Shown here: in pieces, positions 1-9,200 of the stretch | How the letters are laid out: every line of letters starts with the position of its first letter | Position numbering within the stretch: position 1 is the first letter of the stretch | Source of the DNA: a virus | IMG/VR virus record: IMGVR_UViG_3300042882_000060 | Span: 1-40,314 of that record | Length of the DNA stretch: 40,314 nucleotides | Strand: one strand, 5' to 3' | Translations under genes and position numbers: made by a program | The notes under the pieces: model-generated | Database searches by the model: none | Seen by the model: only the letters and a program-made list of their open reading frames with translations | What the model was told of the DNA's origin: nothing

Positions 1-2280
1 TCCTACTGAGTTTGACCAGTTGTTTGCACCAACGAAGCCGACATTAGCAGATGTATATGCAGCATTAGCGGCATCATATGCAAAGTGTAATGTGCTTTGT
101 AGATTCTGAGTTCCGACATAGAATGTGTTTGCTGTTACTCTTTCAGCCTGGAACTTAGCAAAAGCAAATGAAGCATCAGTGGTATCGATGTTGACAGCAA
201 CATCCGGCTCAGGAACATATCCCTCAAAGACTTTAAATGTGCCATCGGTTGCATCTCTAAAGAAACCAGCATGATGATATGTACCATCATTATATCCACC
301 AGAGAAACCTAAGTCAGGATTAATGGCAGCCTTGAAGTATGCTGTGCCACCAGACACGTAAGCACCTGTTTGTGTGCCGGCAATACTAAATGATGTTGAG
401 TTTGCAGCAGTAACAGTAACATAACCAGATGTATTATATCCAGAAGGATTCATTCCGGTTACACGGACAACACCACCAACAAACATGTTATTATTAGCAG
501 TATATGTTTGATATGTACCATTACCAGAAGCATTGGTGACAGTATCTATCTGTGCTTCATTTAGATATAATATATTATCTGTAAGGGTTAAGTTTTGTGC
601 TGCAACTGTTGTTGCAGAACCATATACGAATAGGTTACCTTGAACAGTTAGATTTCTACCAACGCTGATATCTGCACCAACGCTAATATTGTTAGCAACG
701 ATATTACCAGAAACAGTACCACCAGTTAACTGTAGGAATGTATTGTTTGCGTAGTTGTTAGCAGAATTGGCAACATATCCTGAATATGTGTTACCCGATG
801 AAGCAAGAGTATTTGACCAACCGTTAGATGAATTGGCTACAGTGTAAGCAGCATTGGCTTTAACAAAAGCAGCAATAGCGTTTACTGCTGGACCTACAGT
901 GTTTTCGTTAACATTTTCAAATCTACTGTTAGCAGCAACATAACGGATCAGATCACCTTCTGATACACCTCCGTTGAATGATACTAATTCGTCGTCAGAG
1001 AGAGATGAACCACGTTGAACAGCAGCAAAGATCAGACCATTTTGTGCTGACTTGCTGATAACAGTACCAATCTGAACCTTGTTATTAGGTGCAGATGGCT
1101 TAGTGTTCTGTAGAGCGCCTAGAGCAGATGAACTTACATAGAGAATGTCACCTTCACTAAACATACTGGTGTCGATCTTACGAATCTTACCGTATGTTGT
1201 AACAAATCCTTCTGATCCGTTTGGAATATCTTCAGTTGCAATACCAAGAATATTCTTAGAGTCGTATGAGTTGTTAGCAATAGCACGACGACCAAGTAGT
1301 TTTCCTGAGTTGCCTACTGTGCCATAATAAGCAACAGAATTGGCATTATAGATTGTTTCGCCAGACTGATTTAGGATTCTTACGTATTGTTCTTGACCAA
1401 CCTGTAGGATTGATTCGCCTGTACCAATATCAAGTGTTTTCTCATCAGGGTTCCATGTTAACTGACCTGCGACTACAGAACCGTTTGCACCAGCAGTCGC
1501 AGTTGTGTTTAGGAAGATACTATTAACAGCGAGGATACTATCATTAACTCTTAGAGAGTTTGAAATGTTTAGTGTACCACCGAATGTGATACCGTCGGTG
1601 TTAGATAGTTTTGTATTAGACCAGTTATTAGCAGAAACAGCAATAGTGTTTGATCGTGCATATGCTTGATACTGCAATGACAAAGCATAACTATTACCCG
1701 ATAGACCGATAGTAGTTGACCAAGAATTGCCGGAAGAAAGACCTGTTATCAATGTTGATTGTGTAGCATATGTGGTATATGCATAAGAGTTTGCGGCAGA
1801 TCCTACAATGTTAGCCCAACCGTTGGTAGAATTTGCGGCATAAAATGCAGCATTGGCTGTTTTGAAAACTGGTGATAGATCGGGTGATAGTGCATCAGCA
1901 TAAGCGTTTGCTGACGCACCAACATAGTTTGTATAACTGTTACCAGCAGCAGCAACAATGTTTGCTCTACCGTTTGCTGGTGTTAGATCAGCACCAATAG
2001 TTAGACTATTGTGTATGACATCGGTTGAGATTGTGATATTCTGACCAGCAGCAATGCTAACGATATCACCAGGAAGTGTTGCTGTTATTATACTTCCGTT
2101 AGAATTGATTGTTCCGAAAAAATTACCACTAGAGATTTGTGCAATCTGTCCAATAACGTTCTTATAGTATATTATACCATCAGCATAGTTAATAGCAAGT
2201 TCGCCGTTGGCTAGATTACCAGCCGCTGGTATCGACCCTGGTGTTGGAGATTTTTTAAGAGCAATTCTTGTGTTGGCCAT
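1..2280 (-). CDS. Repeat-rich tail fibre/structural protein, C-terminus beyond the window
   Basis: The reading frame is open from an ATG at 2280 to the left edge, giving at least 760 residues with no stop inside the window. The N-terminus (MANTRIALKKSPTPGSIPA, then NLANGELAINYADG) is an attachment-type domain also found in the fibre gene at 2795-4180. The middle carries short repeats of the type A-N-x-Y-A-x-x-V-G. A segment around 950-1350 reads KIRKIDTSMFSEGDILYVS and RRAIANNSYDSKNILGIA, a domain common in large phage structural proteins. Near the left edge GFFRDATDGTFKVFEGYVPEP matches a motif family also seen in cyanophage-like tail proteins. Role: a virion fibre or baseplate-attached adhesin, by inference from the repeats and position. 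Its ATG overlaps the upstream stop by one base (TAATG). The receptor-binding tip cannot be identified because the 3' end is missing. Confidence 0.8.
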   Translation of the reverse strand, partial: MANTRIALKKSPTPGSIPAAGNLANGELAINYADGIIYYKNVIGQIAQISSGNFFGTINSNGSIITATLPGDIVSIAAGQNITISTDVIHNSLTIGADLTPANGRANIVAAAGNSYTNYVGASANAYADALSPDLSPVFKTANAAFYAANSTNGWANIVGSAANSYAYTTYATQSTLITGLSSGNSWSTTIGLSGNSYALSLQYQAYARSNTIAVSANNWSNTKLSNTDGITFGGTLNISNSLRVNDSILAVNSIFLNTTATAGANGSVVAGQLTWNPDEKTLDIGTGESILQVGQEQYVRILNQSGETIYNANSVAYYGTVGNSGKLLGRRAIANNSYDSKNILGIATEDIPNGSEGFVTTYGKIRKIDTSMFSEGDILYVSSSALGALQNTKPSAPNNKVQIGTVISKSAQNGLIFAAVQRGSSLSDDELVSFNGGVSEGDLIRYVAANSRFENVNENTVGPAVNAIAAFVKANAAYTVANSSNGWSNTLASSGNTYSGYVANSANNYANNTFLQLTGGTVSGNIVANNISVGADISVGRNLTVQGNLFVYGSATTVAAQNLTLTDNILYLNEAQIDTVTNASGNGTYQTYTANNNMFVGGVVRVTGMNPSGYNTSGYVTVTAANSTSFSIAGTQTGAYVSGGTAYFKAAINPDLGFSGGYNDGTYHHAGFFRDATDGTFKVFEGYVPEPDVAVNIDTTDASFAFAKFQAERVTANTFYVGTQNLQSTLHFAYDAANAAYTSANVGFVGANNWSNSVG

Positions 2281-2780
2281 TAGAAGTCGTCAGTCTCTTT
2301 GGTGACTTCCACGTTCATAACAGGAGATGAATCAACTACAGCGGAAGATTTATTATCTTTGTTATTTATGTCTTTCTTATCCGATGCCGCTTTAGTCTTT
2401 TTGTTCAATTTGACTTCTTCTTTTAGTTTTGCTATTTCAATTTTTAGGGAATCACATTCAGTTTCTTTGCGAATGTATTCTTTTTTCATATCATTGAACT
2501 GTGCCGTGATTGTATCTAGATGTGATACCTTTTGCGACATAGCATTGAATTGTTCTTCCCATCTTCTAGCATTGTTGCGTGTAGAATTTAGTTCGTCTAT
2601 ATCAGTCTCAAAGTTTTTCTTGTTCTGATTAAACTCGTCAATGATCCGATCTTTTTCGGCAATAATATTGTTAGCGATCTTCAACTTAGTTCTTAGTTGA
2701 AGAATCTCGTTTAGATAAGAATGTAAAGTTTCTACAGTCTGTTCAACGAATGTATTGATATATGTTGTTTGATCACTCAT
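2280..2780 (-). CDS. Coiled-coil protein between fibre genes
   Basis: A 166-aa protein of unknown function. Residues about 15-125 are dominated by E, K, I, L and N with heptad-like spacing (for example KLKIANNIIAEKDRIIDEF and CDSLKIEIAKLKEEVKLNKK), which indicates a long coiled coil. The last 40 residues are charged and low in complexity (KDINNKDNKSSAVVDSSP) and probably disordered. There is no signal peptide or membrane segment. An AAGGA ribosome binding site lies 7 nt upstream of the ATG. It sits between two fibre genes and overlaps the next start by one base, so a structural or fibre-assembly (trimerisation or chaperone) role is plausible but only inferred. Confidence 0.75.
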   Translation of the reverse strand: MSDQTTYINTFVEQTVETLHSYLNEILQLRTKLKIANNIIAEKDRIIDEFNQNKKNFETDIDELNSTRNNARRWEEQFNAMSQKVSHLDTITAQFNDMKKEYIRKETECDSLKIEIAKLKEEVKLNKKTKAASDKKDINNKDNKSSAVVDSSPVMNVEVTKETDDF

Positions 2781-2794
2781 TACAAATTCCTTAT

Positions 2795-4180
2795 TTAGAA
2801 TGAACCTCCGTCAAGCATTGCAAATTCTGGTGTGCCTGCTGATGTTGATTGTAGTACCTGTCCTTCAAGTGTAGAAACTGCGACTCTGAGCGAACCTGAT
2901 GAATTGCCGAATAGAACACCGTTGTTGGAGAATGATGTTACACCAGTACCACCATACATGACATCAATAGTATTGGCATTCCATGTACCAGAAGTTAATG
3001 TGCCTACACCAGTAATACCACTATAATCACCTGAAAGTCTTTCTGTTCCTAGTGTTCCAGAAATAATATTTGCTGCATTAGAGAACGTCTGAATCAACAC
3101 AGTGTTGGTTTCATTCATGTATGAGTTAGCAGAGAAACCTACATAACCTGCATAGATGTTTGCACTAGCAGCGACGGCCGTTAATTCGTTGTTGACAGTT
3201 GAGATATAATTGTTACCTGCTGTGGTAACAACATCTATCCAATTGTTGATAGATGATGTGATAGTGTCTGTGTAACTATTTCCAGAAACACCAACGTATG
3301 TGGCATAGTTATTACCAGCAATAGTATATGCTTCAATGAATGTGTTCGTTGATGTTGTCAGAGCATTAGCAACATTTGCCATATCATAAATGGTATTGGT
3401 TACTTGCCAATTCGACCAGTTTGAATCTCTAACAATCTCTAAGTCTGTGTTAGATGCAATGTATGTGTTTAATGCTAGTGAGTTGTTACTTGTGAAGCCC
3501 CACTTATTTGCTGCCTCGACCCAGATGATGGTGGCATTACCTTGACGGTTACCACGGTTAACTTCAATACCAGCATTTTCTGTTGGTGACAGATCACCGG
3601 GTAGATCGGCATTTAGTGTTAGGATATTGTCACCAATTAATAGTGACTGTGTATTAGCATATGTTACTGTACCGCTAACAACTAGACTACCACCAATGTT
3701 TAAGTCGCCGGTGATATTACCACCATCCATTGTTAGATATACTTCAGAAGCGTGAGCATTTGCTGAAGCAGCGACATATTCTGCGTGAGAGTTGCTTGAA
3801 GCACCCACTAAGTCTGCATATGAGTTTCCAGAAGTGCCAACATATTGTGTATAAGAATTAGATGCATTAACAATAGATGCAGTATATGTTGCAGATGCGT
3901 TAACGGCATCATATGCTAAGTTTGCTCTATCAAATGCTACGTTTGCTCTAGCAAATGCAACGTTAGAACCGGTTCCACCATTATTTGCTCTATTGAAAGC
4001 ATTGATAGTATGATCAAGCCAATACTTACCGCCAATTTCTGTAACATACGCATTGTTTGCTGAACCGATGAATAACTTTTCAGAGTTATATGAATACGCA
4101 AGTTCCGCAGTAGCAAGAGATCCGTTGGCAGGTGCTGCTGTCGAACTGGATCTCTTAATTTGGATGATAGTATTAGACAT
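2795..4180 (-). CDS. Tail fibre-like protein
   Basis: A 461-aa virion protein. The N-terminus (MSNTIIQIKRSSSTAAPANG, ELAYSYNSEKLFIG) is an attachment-type domain shared with the gene at 1-2280. Residues 55-140 and 250-370 hold repeats of the form VGxSxNSYxxY and AFxRANxAFDRANLAY. Residues about 150-240 contain GGNITGDLNIGGSLVVSG and ILTLNADLPGDLSPTENAGI, a module frequent in T4-like fibre proteins. The C-terminus (GGTGVTSFSNNGVLFGN and QVLQSTSAGTPEFAML) is a common fibre-tip motif. No chaperone domain is present. The gene is followed by the coiled-coil protein. Which receptor it binds is unknown. Confidence 0.8.
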   Translation of the reverse strand: MSNTIIQIKRSSSTAAPANGSLATAELAYSYNSEKLFIGSANNAYVTEIGGKYWLDHTINAFNRANNGGTGSNVAFARANVAFDRANLAYDAVNASATYTASIVNASNSYTQYVGTSGNSYADLVGASSNSHAEYVAASANAHASEVYLTMDGGNITGDLNIGGSLVVSGTVTYANTQSLLIGDNILTLNADLPGDLSPTENAGIEVNRGNRQGNATIIWVEAANKWGFTSNNSLALNTYIASNTDLEIVRDSNWSNWQVTNTIYDMANVANALTTSTNTFIEAYTIAGNNYATYVGVSGNSYTDTITSSINNWIDVVTTAGNNYISTVNNELTAVAASANIYAGYVGFSANSYMNETNTVLIQTFSNAANIISGTLGTERLSGDYSGITGVGTLTSGTWNANTIDVMYGGTGVTSFSNNGVLFGNSSGSLRVAVSTLEGQVLQSTSAGTPEFAMLDGGSF

Positions 4181-4181
4181 A

Positions 4182-4433
4182 TCAGAAAGTTCCTCCGTTT
4201 ATAATGGGCAATTCTTTAACAATGTATTTTCCACTTGCCTCATCATAAACTAATGTTTCGTTATTACTTGCGTCTGTTGCGTTAACATCTGTCAACTGAC
4301 TTAATGTAGTAATACCACCTGTACCAACAGATGTAGCACCAACAACATTGACAGTTTTAATTTGCTGCTTCTGAGGAGTATTTATAGAAATCCTATTCCC
4401 AGGATTTGTAATGACTGTTATCTTGTTTCCCAT
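4182..4433 (-). CDS. Small fibre-associated structural protein
   Basis: An 83-aa protein of unknown function, starting at an ATG four bases after the upstream stop and ending one base before the start of the 461-aa fibre gene. The sequence is rich in T, N, V and G. It contains GGITTLSQLTDVNATDAS and NETLVYDEASGKYIVKELP; LSQLTDVN...LVYDxxSGKY is a motif found in fibre-type virion proteins. No membrane segment or cysteine is present. It may be a fibre connector or a split-off domain of a fibre protein. Confidence 0.65.
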   Translation of the reverse strand: MGNKITVITNPGNRISINTPQKQQIKTVNVVGATSVGTGGITTLSQLTDVNATDASNNETLVYDEASGKYIVKELPIINGGTF

Positions 4434-4438
4434 TTTTC

Positions 4439-4774
4439 TTACTTTGTTATGGATGGAGTTACAATAACAATACCTTCAATCAATCTTGTATATACACCTG
4501 CTGCCTCTGATCTAACATCAAATAGATAAGTTCCTGATCTGAGATTTGCCGTATTTGCAGCAGTCATTGACATCGTGATTTCACCATTGGCAGAATCAGT
4601 TACGGTGCATACTAAGTTTCCAGATGCATTTTGTGACAGAAGTGACTTTCTCAAAGAACTCGTTACAACATATCCTTGAACGTTCTGATATAGATTCGTA
4701 ACATCGTCCTGTAAGACAACCGTTGAAACAAAGTCTGATCCTTGGTCGATGTATAGTTCTACGTATTCGGTCAT
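4439..4774 (-). CDS. Small beta-sandwich virion protein (BppU/Ig-like type)
   Basis: A 111-aa protein. The pattern YIDQGSDFVSTVVLQDD near the start, YVVTSSLRKS in the middle and LRSGTYLFDVRSEAAG towards the end matches the small Ig-like proteins that accompany fibre genes in many T4-like and other phages. In those the order is a 'dQGsdf' strand, a central 'v.a.iRks' strand and a terminal 'G.y.yDv...' strand. Its ATG overlaps the stop of the S74 fibre gene by one base (TAATG). Likely role: a virion accessory or fibre-adaptor protein. The assignment is from motif layout only. Confidence 0.65.
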   Translation of the reverse strand: MTEYVELYIDQGSDFVSTVVLQDDVTNLYQNVQGYVVTSSLRKSLLSQNASGNLVCTVTDSANGEITMSMTAANTANLRSGTYLFDVRSEAAGVYTRLIEGIVIVTPSITK

Positions 4775-6003
4775 TAGTTGCCCTTCTTGAGTTCTTCAAT
4801 CTCTCTAGAGAGTTCTTTGATTGCTTCAATTAGAAGTGGAACAACACGTTCGTATTTTACTGCTTTGATTCCATCTTCTCTTGTGGCAACTGCTTCGGGT
4901 AATACTTTTTCTAGTTCCTGAGCAATGACACCGACATCGTGCTTACGTGTAAAGTATCCATCTTCACCACCTCTAGTGGTAAGATAGTCATCATTCCAAT
5001 CAAACTCGACACCACTAATAGAGTTAACTTTTGTTAGTGCATTAGGAATTACTGTAACATTATGTTTAAGACTAATATCAGAACTGTAATATCCGGTAAC
5101 GTCACCATACACATATAGTCCTTTATCGCTTCCCTGAAATAGAGCGACCGCTGCATTTTTACCATTGTAGACAGTAACGTTTCTGAATTGAGTTGTACCC
5201 CCATTATATCCATTATAGTTAATTGAAACTTGAGCAACACCGTTATAGTTATAACCACCAACAATACGGTCTGCTTCGAGTTGAAGTGAATTAACTCCAG
5301 AATCAAATCTAAGACTTCCATTAAATATGACACCATCAGTATTAGCAAGGGCACTATTTGCTTTAGCGAAAGCGGGTGTGTTTATTCTCAGAGAATATGC
5401 ATTAGAAGAAACACCGACATAGTTGGCATAGTTATTGGCATTTGATGCTGTTGAGTTTGCCCATGTGTTTGCTCTGGTACCAATAGTATTGGCATAAGTG
5501 TTAGCATACCCCACTATTACATCAGAATAAGAATTTGCATAAGTACCAATGGTATTTGCCCATGTGTTTGCTCTAACACCGATTGTATTTGCATATGAGT
5601 TGGCAGCGGTGCTGCCAGAAAGTGTGCCAATCTGCTGAGATGTGTATGAATTTGCAGAGTCACCGACATATTCAGCGTAAGTATTGGCTGATGTTCCTAT
5701 ACGAACAGACAAAGCATTAGCGGATGTGCCAACAGTATTAGCCCAGTTATTAGATGCACGAGTAGAAGTTATTACTGCATAGTTATTGCCTGCTGTGCCA
5801 ACAGTATTAGCCCAAGTATTAGCACCAATAGATGTATTGTATGCTAGTAGATTAGCGGCGTTTGCTTTTGTAAATCCACCAGAAGAATTAGCAACACTGT
5901 TATATGTTAAAGTATTTGCCTGATCCAACGCAACAATAATCTGATTTGTTCTGACACGCCATGTATCAAATGTGTCTGTTAGTGCTATGTTTGCTAATGC
6001 CAT
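4774..6003 (-). CDS. Tail fibre protein with C-terminal S74 intramolecular chaperone
   Basis: A 409-aa protein. Residues about 55-215 form a stalk of 11-residue repeats of consensus [V/I]-G-x-x-A-N-x-[Y/W]-A-x-x. Residues about 225-305 form a short beta-rich tip. Residues about 310-405 are a peptidase S74 (intramolecular chaperone auto-processing) domain: SSDISLKHNVTVI carries the Ser and Lys that form the catalytic dyad in this family. It is followed by GVEFDWNDD, HDVGVIAQELEKVLPEAV and KYERVVPLLIEAIKEL, ending in a coiled coil. In the family this domain trimerises the fibre and then cleaves itself off in cis, so the mature tip would end just before the SDIS serine. It starts at an ATG right after the 83-aa gene. 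Confidence 0.88.
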   Translation of the reverse strand: MALANIALTDTFDTWRVRTNQIIVALDQANTLTYNSVANSSGGFTKANAANLLAYNTSIGANTWANTVGTAGNNYAVITSTRASNNWANTVGTSANALSVRIGTSANTYAEYVGDSANSYTSQQIGTLSGSTAANSYANTIGVRANTWANTIGTYANSYSDVIVGYANTYANTIGTRANTWANSTASNANNYANYVGVSSNAYSLRINTPAFAKANSALANTDGVIFNGSLRFDSGVNSLQLEADRIVGGYNYNGVAQVSINYNGYNGGTTQFRNVTVYNGKNAAVALFQGSDKGLYVYGDVTGYYSSDISLKHNVTVIPNALTKVNSISGVEFDWNDDYLTTRGGEDGYFTRKHDVGVIAQELEKVLPEAVATREDGIKAVKYERVVPLLIEAIKELSREIEELKKGN

Positions 6004-6004
6004 T

Positions 6005-6256
6005 TTACTTTACCAGTCCTTTGAGCAATTCTTTGATTTCAGCCATGTCATTCTTCAGTTGTGATATATCTTCTTTCATATTATTTAGTTCGATTGATTT
6101 CATCCGTTTTTTCTTATATGCTTTAAGAGAGTCAATATCCTTATTGATGATAGAGCCTTCCGGGGTTTTGTAGAACCCCGAAACCTCTGTTGGTGTGTCG
6201 ATCATCACTTTTTTATCAGGCTCTCTATCAGGATAAAAACATTCTATCAAGTCCAA
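6005..6256 (-). CDS. Small coiled-coil protein, TTG start
   Basis: An 83-aa protein of unknown function, 11 nt downstream of the DUF4815 gene and ending just before the S74 fibre gene. The start codon is TTG, supported by a preceding AAGGGG seven bases upstream. The middle has VSGFYKTPEGSIINKDIDSL and the C-terminal half (KRMKSIELNNMKEDISQLKN) is a coiled coil. It is conserved in placement with virion genes and may be a small structural protein or assembly factor. Confidence 0.6.
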   Translation of the reverse strand: MDLIECFYPDREPDKKVMIDTPTEVSGFYKTPEGSIINKDIDSLKAYKKKRMKSIELNNMKEDISQLKNDMAEIKELLKGLVK

Positions 6257-6267
6257 TTTAACACCCC

Positions 6268-9200
6268 TTATAGTTGTAGAGCGATTGCTCTTAGATCAGC
6301 AATTCTTGGGAAGATTGCACTACTATCAGACTTTAGTCCAATCTTAATCTGGAACTGTTTGAATCCAGAGAATGTTGTACCGACTGAGTTAGTGTATCCA
6401 ACAATAGGATCTCCAAGATCATTTGTACCAGAATACATACTACTTGGTAGTTTGAAGTTATATTCTCTCCAATCTTTTCTGTTTGATAGTGAAGAATAGA
6501 CTGATGAGTTTAATGGTACTTCAATCCATTGTCTCTGCCAGATTGGTTCAAAATCTTCTGCATTTGAAACACGGACATAAACAATGAAATCAGAGTTTGA
6601 TGATGGTGGACGATAAGCAGAGAGAATGATTCTTAGATCCTCTGCATCTTGTCCGTCAGCAAGTGTTACAACTTGAGAGATATACTTATTCTTCAAACCA
6701 CCACCAGATGCATTAGTTTCACCGGCTGTATTGGCATTGATCAAGTTTCTGTGATAGATAGAATATGTCTTGCCAACATCAAGAACTGGTGATAGATAGT
6801 CAGATGTTGTTGATAGTGATACCTTGACTCTGTTTGAAGGTACACTACCATAGGAGCCTATCTCGGTTGATCTTGAATAGATTGCCATCTCATTATCATA
6901 ATCAATATTGGTGCTTGGTGGGACAGCAATGTAGTCCGAAGCGATACCAGTATTGCTTCTAGTTGACATAGCAAAGTCTAGATATGTTCTATTGAAGTCA
7001 ATATATCTTGGTTCAAAACGAGTTGTTGCATACACATACTTAGAAATAGTTCCGACTGAGGATGTGTTTGATGAAAGTATTCCTGTTAGAATATCATTAG
7101 CGGTAAACAATCCATTTGAATCTTTTAGAACTAGTGAAGTTGTGTTCGAAACATTTAGTTTTGACTTAGAACTATAAATCTCACCAGTTGGTGTTGTCTT
7201 TAGTAGAACTGTTGATGTAACTGTTCCATATACAGTACCGTTAGCATTAGCAAAACTTACTGTTTCACCAGCAGTATAACCAGTACCGGATACTTTATAG
7301 TTACCACCACTGATAGATACTACGCTAGTATTAACACCAGAGGTCTGACCAATAACTCTATCACCAACAATGATAACTCTGGATGGTGATGAAAGACCTA
7401 GTGTATCATTACCGTTGATCATTTCACCGAACCAAGATGTGTTAGCAGAACTTCTTCCAGGATCTGGTAGTTCAATAAACTCTCTTGTTTGGTTACCAAG
7501 AACAACTTCACCGATAACGTTTGTATCGAATACTGCACGATTGAACTTAACCTTTAAGTCAACTCTAGGAACAGCATCCCAATCTGTATTGTTATTGGTT
7601 GTGAATAGTGTACCAGTTAGTGGTCTCTCATTTACAGGCTTCTTAGTGATGATATCATTATCACCAAGAACTGAAACATACATGTAATAGTTTGGATTAA
7701 TGCCCTGTGTATGAATAACGAAAGCATATTCGGTATTATTCATCAAGAATACAGGAACTTTAAACTTAACGTTTGTTGCAACTGAACCGTCATCAGATAC
7801 ATTGACTTCAGAAGTAGTCATGAATACTTCTGAATATGGTACTTGAACAGTTGTGATATTACCAGCATTGTTCATGGCACGAATTTCGAACCAGACACCC
7901 TTAACAGGATCTTTGCCAGCAAAATAAACATCAACGCTTGATAGGAACATACCTTCATCACCGTATAGAGATACTAGTTTGAAGGAGTATGCCATACATG
8001 AACCCATCCATGCTAGTGGATAGTTGACTGAAACACCACCACCAGAGTTTTTTGTTACAACTTTAACATTTGCTAGTTGTGTGTTTGATGTATTGGCATA
8101 GTTTAATACTGCTGTTGTTGATGATGGACCATAATCGATACCATTCTTAACTTCGGTAACGATAGTACCGGTTGACATCACAGTATCTTGTTTATACTGT
8201 GTTGTGCCCTGTGAGTAGAAATGTGTCATTGCGGCAGATGTAGCGTCTTTGTCATTTGTAGGACTATCTGTTACAACTACTTCCTTCGTTCCTGTTCTGA
8301 AGGTTTTGCTACCATCAGCAGGTAGTCTTAGAATAGCATATAGGTTACCATCTTCATCAGAATAGAGTTTGTCACCTTCTGTTCCATCTTTCCATAAAAG
8401 TTTGTTCATTGTGATGGCACCAATTGATGATTCAAGTGATGATGGTACTCCAAGAATACCAAGAGCAGGAGCAGCAGGTGTGATATAATCATTCATCAAT
8501 ACACCATCAAAGTAAACAAAATGCTTTGTTGATGCTTTAAGTCCCTTAGCATGAAGGGTAATTGTCTGTGGTCTAATGTCTGCAATAGGAGCAACATTTA
8601 CAACCTTATCACCTAGACTATGTGTTTCTGTCTGAATACTTTGGAAAGTTTCCTGCATCGATCTAGACAACTGAGTAGTTGTATAGGTCTGATAGTTGTA
8701 TGTGTCATTTGTTGTAACATAATTATTGTATGTTGTATCAGTTTTAGTAACAGCAGCATAATTTCTTTCAACAAGTCTCCAACCAACAAAGAAGTCTGGT
8801 TCAATTGACGAGGTAGAATATGCTGGTGAAATGACTGTAGTATTATTACCAACTAGAACCCAACCGTTGTCTACTTTTGTAGAAGAAACCAATACCGGTT
8901 CTGATTTGGTGACACCGGTAACGTTTGATTCGTATGCACCATATACAACGCTATATGGTGTAATATCTTCGTCTGTAGGACCGAAATAAACTTTCTGTGC
9001 ATTTAGACGTTCTGTATTGACCCAATAGTCTGCATCTGGACTTAGGAACAGTTTACCCAAGAACTTATAGACAGTTGTTTCAACGTTTCTGAATGTGGTT
9101 GCATAAGGTTGTTCTGCAATCGTTTCTTCTGTGTGTGGTAGAAGAACTAGATTACCAACTTGAACAGAATTGGTGTTAGAATAAACATCGTAACCGATCT

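Noticed and set aside
1-6003. CRISPR-like or satellite repeats in the fibre region
   Set aside because: The DNA similarity follows a coding repeat of 11 residues that is degenerate at DNA level; there are no identical repeats with spacers.
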